Below, piece after piece: positions 6,301-11,244 of a stretch of 11,244 nucleotides of DNA. Below the pieces are notes generated by a model. It was not told where the DNA came from, searched no databases, and saw only the letters and a program-made list of their open reading frames with translations. Position 1 is the stretch's first letter, and each line of letters begins with the position of its first letter. Origin of the DNA: Clostridium sp. CAG:273 (lineage in GTDB: Bacteria > Bacillota > Clostridia > TANB77 > CAG-508). The stretch lies in contig FR901518.1 in NCBI GenBank assembly GCA_000438355.1, positions 6,124-17,367 of the forward strand, read 5' to 3'. The translations under genes were made by a program, and so were the position numbers.

Positions 6301-9300
6301 TTTTATCCCCAAGTAACTATTTTCTGCTTCAACTTTAGCTCTTGCTAAATTAAAACTTCTTTTTATTTTCTCTTCATTTTTAAATTCAACTACCCTTCCC
6401 AATGCTTCTTCACGAGTTTCGCCAACTGCTATAATTAAGTTAAGTTCTACACTTTGTTCTGGTAGTATATTTACTATTCTTTTCATTGCTGCAACTGTTT
6501 CTGTACTTGTACCCACCTTTTTACTAAATGGTGTAGAATTTTCTACTGCTTTTGGAAGTCCTAATATATTCCTTCCTAAAAACTTTTCTTTATCTGTTTC
6601 AAATTCTATTTCTCCTATAGTTTCGTTTTCTGTATATAAATTTAATGCTAAATAAACTTCTCTTTCACTTTCTCCTCTAGTATTTCTTTTTACAAGTAAA
6701 ATTTCTGGTTTTTCTAACCACTCATAACTTAAAAACAAATTATTAAATACCTTATGTGCATAATCTTGTTCTCTTTTAGAAAGCATTGGTTCTAACATAC
6801 TTGTTATTTCTATTATTTCTTCTGTAAGTCCTGTATTAGTAAGTTTTATCTTTCTTAACTCAACAGGTTCATTTGGTGAAATTGTAGTTTTTAAAATAGT
6901 TTCTATATTTCCATCTTGTCTTACAATTTTATCATTATCTGGTGCAAAATATATTGTATATTTATCTGGTTTATTTAAATAAGACATATATGCTGTTGTC
7001 CAAATTCTTTTTGATCTTATATTCTTAAAATAAAAGTAAATCCCCTGTTCTATATCATCTGTTTTTTTGTATCTATTTATTAAAATATCTTTATACTTAC
7101 TGTAACCATTTCCTTTTTCGTCCATAACAATTGCATAATTATTATTAGATATTACATTTATTTGTTTTAAATTATTATTTATTTTGCTAATTTCCCTTTG
7201 TGTATATGTTTCATAATCAAAATTTACTACTCTTTCTACTTTTTCTTTTTTCTCTTTTGTTACAATTAAACTCTCTGGCATTCTTTCTTGCAATAGTATA
7301 TCTATAGCTTTCATCTCTGGATTTGCCATAAATCTTTCTGGCAATATATTATTATTTATCAAATTATTTACAGATAAAAGAATAAGTCCTTGATGATGTG
7401 CCATATAAGTTTTTACATCTGCATATTCTTCTCCCTTTTTTAATCTTGTACTTGTATAATCTATAGATTCATACAATCCATATTTGTTATACATATTGTT
7501 TTTTTGTAATTCTTTTAAGTTATTTATTACGCTTGTCGGCTCATCATTCAAAGCCATTGCACTTCCATATGGAGCAACTACAATTTCGTCAGATAACCCC
7601 CTTTTTAATCCAAGCCATGGAATTCCAAATGCTTTATACTGGTAATTATTATTTAAATCTTTTAAATTAAATGCTGCCTCAGAAAAGCCCCAAGGAATAT
7701 TTAACATTTTTGCATACTCTTTTTGGCTCATTATCATAAATTTACAAGATTCGTCTAACAAACTTCCTGGATATTTTGGTATATTTACATTTGGCATAAG
7801 ATATTCAAAAGAAGTACCAGACCAAGAAAGCAACCCTTTATAATTTTTAAATTTCGTTAAAGTTCTGCTTAAATTGCTCCAATGTTTTACTTCTACATCT
7901 TTTTTAGCAATTGCAACTAAGCTAGTTTGTCTTGCCTCAGATGCAAGAAGATCATAATACGAATCTGTTAAACTATTTTCCTCTACATTAAAACCAATTG
8001 AAAATAGCATATTTTCTTTATTATATAATTTAGAAAAGTCAGTTCCTATTATAATGTCATTTACTATTGTTAGCATATTATTTATTTTGTTTGCTAAACT
8101 TAAATTTTCTTTTACTTCATATAATTTTCTTTCTTTTTCATTACTTATTTCACTTATACTATTATTAATATTTTGTGTTTTATATTTTATCTCTTCTAAA
8201 AACTCCTTTAACACATACAAATAACCTATAAAGTTACCACTATCTACAGATGAAATATATTTAGGTTCTAATGGTTTTAAATCTTTTATATCATACCAAT
8301 TATATAAATGACCATTCCATTTTGGAAGCTCTGTTATAGTATTTATCATTTTTTCAAGAAGATTTATTGTATTATCTAAATTTTCAAATTTTAAGTCATA
8401 ACTGGAAATTACTGCCAATAATGCTAACCCTATATTAGTTGGTGAAGTTCTGCTTACTAGTTTTGGAACTCTATCTTCTTGGAAATTATCTGGTGGCAAA
8501 TAATTATTTTTTTCTGTCAAATTTTCTCTAAAAAAGTTCCATGTTTTTTGTGCTATATCCATAACAAATTCTTTTTCTTCTTCGGTTAATTTCTCTGCTT
8601 TTCTTCCATCTTCTATGTCTTTACTTATATACCACATAATTAGTGGTGCAACTAACCATATTATGGCTAAAAATAAAATTAACCCGTTTATAAAAATATT
8701 GTGTATATATGGACTAATTCCCAAAATTATAAGTGCTAAAACTAAATTTGGTGCCATACTAATATAATATGATTGTAAGCTGTTCTTCTTACTATTTTCT
8801 GCTTCTTCTGCTGTTGTCCATTCAAGCAAATTCTTTTTGCTTTTAAACATTCTATAAAGTGCCTTAATTATTGCACATATACTCATATAGGCTCTATCTG
8901 GCAAAAGTGCAATAGCAAATACACCTCGTAAAATACTTGCTTTAAAATTACTTATATTTTTTGTAAAAGTTTTTTGCTTTTTCTCGCCTTCTTTATAAAA
9001 AATAATTTTATTTATTACATCTATTATTGTAGGCATTATAATTGCTAATATTCCCAATATTACAATAAAAATAATATTTACTTTTTTCCACATTGAAATA
9101 ACAATTGTGGATAATATTAATAAAACTGATGCTATTTCTAAAACACTTCTAAATAAATTATCTAAAATTTTATATTTAGATAATTTATTTAATGGATTCT
9201 CTCTTTTTTCTTTGTGTCTATCTAAAACCCTTTTCTGAAGCCATCCTAAAATTTGCCAATCTCCCCTTATCCATCTACTTAACCTCATTTTAAATGTTTG

Positions 9301-11244
9301 ATATGTTGAAGGATATCCATCCATAAGTTCTATATCTGATGCCAACCCACATTTTAAATAACTTCCTTCTAATAAGTCATGACTTAATACTGTATTATCT
9401 GGAATTGTATTTTTAAAAATTTCATAAAATACATCTAAATCATAAATACCTTTTCCTGTAAAAATTCCTTCTTTAAAATTATCTTGGTATGTGTCAGAAA
9501 TTGCATTACTATATGGGTCTGTTCCTCCATTTCCAGCATATATTTTAGTAAACCATGTTTTGTTACTTATAAGTAAGTCTATACCTACTCTTGGCTGAAT
9601 TAAAGCATATCCACTTTCTACAGCAGTTCCATTTTTATTAAGTATAGGAGTATTTAGAATATGCGCCATTGCACCTATTAATTCTAATCCTGAATTTAAA
9701 ACTAAATTAGTATCTGCATCAAGTGTAATTATATATTTTATCTTAGGTAATTTATTATTTTCCTTTGCTTGATTTATTGTATTTACTTTAAAATTTCCAT
9801 TATCTCCTGTTTTTATAAAATCATTAAATTGATTTAAAATTCCTCTTTTTCTTTCCCAGCCTAAATAGCATGCTTCTCCTTCATTCCAAATTCTTTCTCT
9901 ATATAAAAAATGAAATTTAGGAAAATTATTATCTTTATATTTTTCATTTAGTTTATCTATTTGCTTTATTCCTGCTTTTATAATTTTCTCGTCTTTTTCC
10001 TCTACTTGCTGATTGCTTGGTGTACAATCGCCAAGTAATGCAAAATATAAGTTTTCAGTTTTATTTGCTAAATAATATACTTCTAATTTTTTTACAAGTT
10101 CCTCTACTTTTTGTGGATTATTTAAAATAGTCGGTATTACAACAAAAGTAGAATATTCCTTTGGTATCCCCATACCAAAATCTAGTTTTGGTATAATTTT
10201 AGGCTCAACAAATTTTCCTAAAATATATTGCACAATTTGTTGAATTAAAACTTGTACAGGTACAAATGCAAAAATTCCAATAATAATTGAAATTATTATA
10301 TTCTTTACCTTTTCTTCTATTCCCCATGCTATTAAAGACGTAATAATAATAGATAAAATTAAAATACCATAAATATATATTTTAGATTTATTCTCATTTG
10401 ATATTCCTTCTACTTTTTTATTTGTAATCTCCTGCAAAAGTTTAGCTTTCCCACTACTTATTAAATAATAACCAATATGTGCCTTTTTTAGATCTAATTT
10501 GTTTTTATTTTCTTTATTAAATTCTCTTTCTGCTAATTCCAATGCCTTTTGTGCAACATATATTTCAGATATTTCCGTTTTTTTAGCCATTTTTTTAATA
10601 GTATTTCTATAGTAAATTCTAGTTTTATAATCCATCTTTGAGTAAATTTGTGTCGGGTCTTTTTTTAATATTTCTTCAACTCCATTTATTTCTTCAAATA
10701 TATTCACAAAGTTTATTCTGTTTATCGCTTTTATACTAGTTATACTATTCCCTACAATAACTTTTTTTACAGCAATATCAAAATGTTCTTTTTTTATTAC
10801 GTCAGATATATCTAGTCCCATTTTATTTACTTCATCTTCCAAAACTTTTAAAAATGGGTATGCTCTCTTTCCTAGTCTTTTTAATTTATATGACATATAC
10901 TCAATAAATGGATATTTCATTTCTTCATATCCTAAAATTTTCAACCTGTATTCATGTATGTTTTTAAACTTACACTTATCCTTTTCTTTTTCTTCTACAA
11001 GTCTTTCTACAATACTTTCTACTTTATATTTTTGCATTTGAGAAGAGTAAATTTTTTCACAAACCTCTCTTATTTTTTCTATTAAAGCTATTTGTATAAA
11101 TGGTCCTATATTCCAAATTTCTTCCATATTTAAATTCTTTTTGGATTGATATGCTTTTAAAAATTCTGGCAAAATTTTACCATCTATTTTACAATCTGTA
11201 TATGCAACAATTTCTCCTGCAAGTTCATAAATCCTTGCAAATCC
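3343..11244 (-). CDS. Cyclic beta-1,2-glucan synthase-like giant, 5' end missing
   Basis: This is a multi-domain membrane enzyme of the Cgs/NdvB/ChvB family, expected to build beta-1,2-glucan from UDP-glucose and cyclise it. The frame stays open to the window edge; the TTG at 11172 is internal, because the 24 codons above it (GFARIYELAGEIVAYTD...) continue the conserved helical N-terminal region. Visible length is 2633 residues against about 2830-2870 in proteobacterial Cgs, so roughly 200 may be missing. From the edge codon: membrane helices at about 289-309 and 315-343; a GT84-type transferase with DADT (509-512), HDLLEG (622-627) and RLSRWIRGDWQ (654-664); more membrane segments at about 694-748, 768-797 and 830-873; a glycoamylase-like/GH189-type region (about 890-1850) with WSGTSFEYLMP (1141-1151), WGFSEAAF (Glu1189) and YESIDYT (Glu1259); then a GH94-type domain (about 1860-2633) with GFRDQLQDSM, GSGDWNDGL (2312-2320), GGQYTHGAIW (2469-2478) and TGSSSW. 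No frameshift is seen and the motifs recognised are intact. Stop is TAA. The actual product in this organism is inferred. Confidence 0.92.
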   Translation of the reverse strand, partial: GFARIYELAGEIVAYTDCKIDGKILPEFLKAYQSKKNLNMEEIWNIGPFIQIALIEKIREVCEKIYSSQMQKYKVESIVERLVEEKEKDKCKFKNIHEYRLKILGYEEMKYPFIEYMSYKLKRLGKRAYPFLKVLEDEVNKMGLDISDVIKKEHFDIAVKKVIVGNSITSIKAINRINFVNIFEEINGVEEILKKDPTQIYSKMDYKTRIYYRNTIKKMAKKTEISEIYVAQKALELAEREFNKENKNKLDLKKAHIGYYLISSGKAKLLQEITNKKVEGISNENKSKIYIYGILILSIIITSLIAWGIEEKVKNIIISIIIGIFAFVPVQVLIQQIVQYILGKFVEPKIIPKLDFGMGIPKEYSTFVVIPTILNNPQKVEELVKKLEVYYLANKTENLYFALLGDCTPSNQQVEEKDEKIIKAGIKQIDKLNEKYKDNNFPKFHFLYRERIWNEGEACYLGWERKRGILNQFNDFIKTGDNGNFKVNTINQAKENNKLPKIKYIITLDADTNLVLNSGLELIGAMAHILNTPILNKNGTAVESGYALIQPRVGIDLLISNKTWFTKIYAGNGGTDPYSNAISDTYQDNFKEGIFTGKGIYDLDVFYEIFKNTIPDNTVLSHDLLEGSYLKCGLASDIELMDGYPSTYQTFKMRLSRWIRGDWQILGWLQKRVLDRHKEKRENPLNKLSKYKILDNLFRSVLEIASVLLILSTIVISMWKKVNIIFIVILGILAIIMPTIIDVINKIIFYKEGEKKQKTFTKNISNFKASILRGVFAIALLPDRAYMSICAIIKALYRMFKSKKNLLEWTTAEEAENSKKNSLQSYYISMAPNLVLALIILGISPYIHNIFINGLILFLAIIWLVAPLIMWYISKDIEDGRKAEKLTEEEKEFVMDIAQKTWNFFRENLTEKNNYLPPDNFQEDRVPKLVSRTSPTNIGLALLAVISSYDLKFENLDNTINLLEKMINTITELPKWNGHLYNWYDIKDLKPLEPKYISSVDSGNFIGYLYVLKEFLEEIKYKTQNINNSISEISNEKERKLYEVKENLSLANKINNMLTIVNDIIIGTDFSKLYNKENMLFSIGFNVEENSLTDSYYDLLASEARQTSLVAIAKKDVEVKHWSNLSRTLTKFKNYKGLLSWSGTSFEYLMPNVNIPKYPGSLLDESCKFMIMSQKEYAKMLNIPWGFSEAAFNLKDLNNNYQYKAFGIPWLGLKRGLSDEIVVAPYGSAMALNDEPTSVINNLKELQKNNMYNKYGLYESIDYTSTRLKKGEEYADVKTYMAHHQGLILLSVNNLINNNILPERFMANPEMKAIDILLQERMPESLIVTKEKKEKVERVVNFDYETYTQREISKINNNLKQINVISNNNYAIVMDEKGNGYSKYKDILINRYKKTDDIEQGIYFYFKNIRSKRIWTTAYMSYLNKPDKYTIYFAPDNDKIVRQDGNIETILKTTISPNEPVELRKIKLTNTGLTEEIIEITSMLEPMLSKREQDYAHKVFNNLFLSYEWLEKPEILLVKRNTRGESEREVYLALNLYTENETIGEIEFETDKEKFLGRNILGLPKAVENSTPFSKKVGTSTETVAAMKRIVNILPEQSVELNLIIAVGETREEALGRVVEFKNEEKIKRSFNLARAKVEAENSYLGIKGKDVELYQKMLKYLVFTNPLKTILYKGRTNEHALVEDLWKYGISGDVPILLVKIKDANDIEIVKETIKAYDYFRIKNIEIDLVIINEEKNSYNNYVKEGVQNAIYNQGLGFMQNIKGGIFLLNGLSKKDKENIEYRSNLVVNADMGSILRQIKDLEEEYLENIKEISDESNLRVIPEEDNYASSLITEELKYYNDYGGFSEDGTEYKIKVSKEVKLPTVWSHVLANKNFGSVITESMGGYTWFKNSRLNRLTAWNNNPVTDVPSEVIYLEDMETKKVWSMGLNPVPDDNPYYVTYGFGYAKYTHISNGLKQNVDIFVPMNENVKVQVLTLENTQVKKKEVKIVYYLKPVLDEDEIKSNGYNKLDYNNKFNTIFIQNITKPANSNIMWISSSENILSYTGSKHSFFGKGNLNAPDAIRKIELDNKNSLWKDGIIAIEMKVEIEALSKKEIVLMVGAGESMLECQDTSYKYSNLNNVRTEFMNVKKYWNNLINHIQVKTPVESMNIMLNGWLLYQTICSRIWARSGYYQSGGAFGFRDQLQDSMATKYVDIDIMKNQIIKHSEHQFLEGDVEHWWHDENGSGIRTRFSDDLLWLVYVTLDYVYFSGTKDILEIEVPYLQGQILEEGVDERYDKYDKSNVVEDIYNHCIRAIEHSLNFGENGLPKIGSGDWNDGLSKVGNKGKGESVWLGFFMYVILRKILPICRDRGEEERAKRYEDISEKLKRALNTNAWDGRWYKRAFMDSGDALGSIENEECKIDSISQSWAAISKAGDNDKKYIALESLENHLVDRENGIIKLLDPPFNKGPLDPGYIKSYLPGIRENGGQYTHGAIWVIIAEAILGFGDKATEFFRMINPIEHSRTKDSANKYKVEPYVMAADVYGQGNLAGRGGWTWYTGSSSWMYEAGIKYILGLNIVKDFLRITPCIPKEWKEYSIKYRYGSSIYNITVKNKNGKNTGVEKFIVNGEEIPDKQVKLNKMGGIYHIDIIM

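Overview
The window is very AT-rich and every convincing gene lies on the minus strand. Gene content points to a low-GC Gram-positive bacterium (Bacillota), most likely an anaerobic, clostridia-like lineage. The reasons are a WalR-type response regulator with its histidine kinase, a small single-pass type I signal peptidase of Gram-positive type, Shine-Dalgarno sites of the AAAGGAGG kind, and a giant clostridial-type glucan synthase. TAG ends one gene and TAA the other three. The tryptophan codons I checked are TGG, so nothing suggests a recoded genetic code. I cannot name the species.

In transcription order (right to left) the layout is as follows. (1) 11244-3343: a cyclic beta-1,2-glucan synthase-like giant whose frame is open to the right edge. 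At least 2633 residues are visible and the true start lies outside the window. It carries membrane segments, a GT84-type glycosyltransferase, a glycoamylase-like (GH189-type) domain and a GH94-type phosphorylase domain. (2) A 152-bp gap with a three-copy 10-bp repeat over the end of the giant gene and a likely extended -10 promoter. (3) walR. (4) A 225-bp gap with a strong intrinsic terminator, a promoter that starts inside the terminator arm, and an unusual leader in which the good Shine-Dalgarno site is 43 nt from the walK start codon, separated from it by a 13-bp hairpin and a 10-codon mini-ORF. (5) walK, with almost no extracellular sensor loop. (6) A 137-bp gap with repeats and a good sigma-A promoter. 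(7) lepB, ending 23 bp from the left edge.

All four genes act at the cell envelope: polymer synthesis, envelope-stress regulation and signal-peptide removal. The usual walH/walI/walJ partners do not follow walK in this window. Separate promoters before walR, walK and lepB suggest tuned individual units rather than one operon. I see no phage, transposon, CRISPR, tRNA or rRNA. The most unusual items are the walK leader, the terminator-promoter overlap, and the giant glucan synthase next to walRK. None of these proves a new system.
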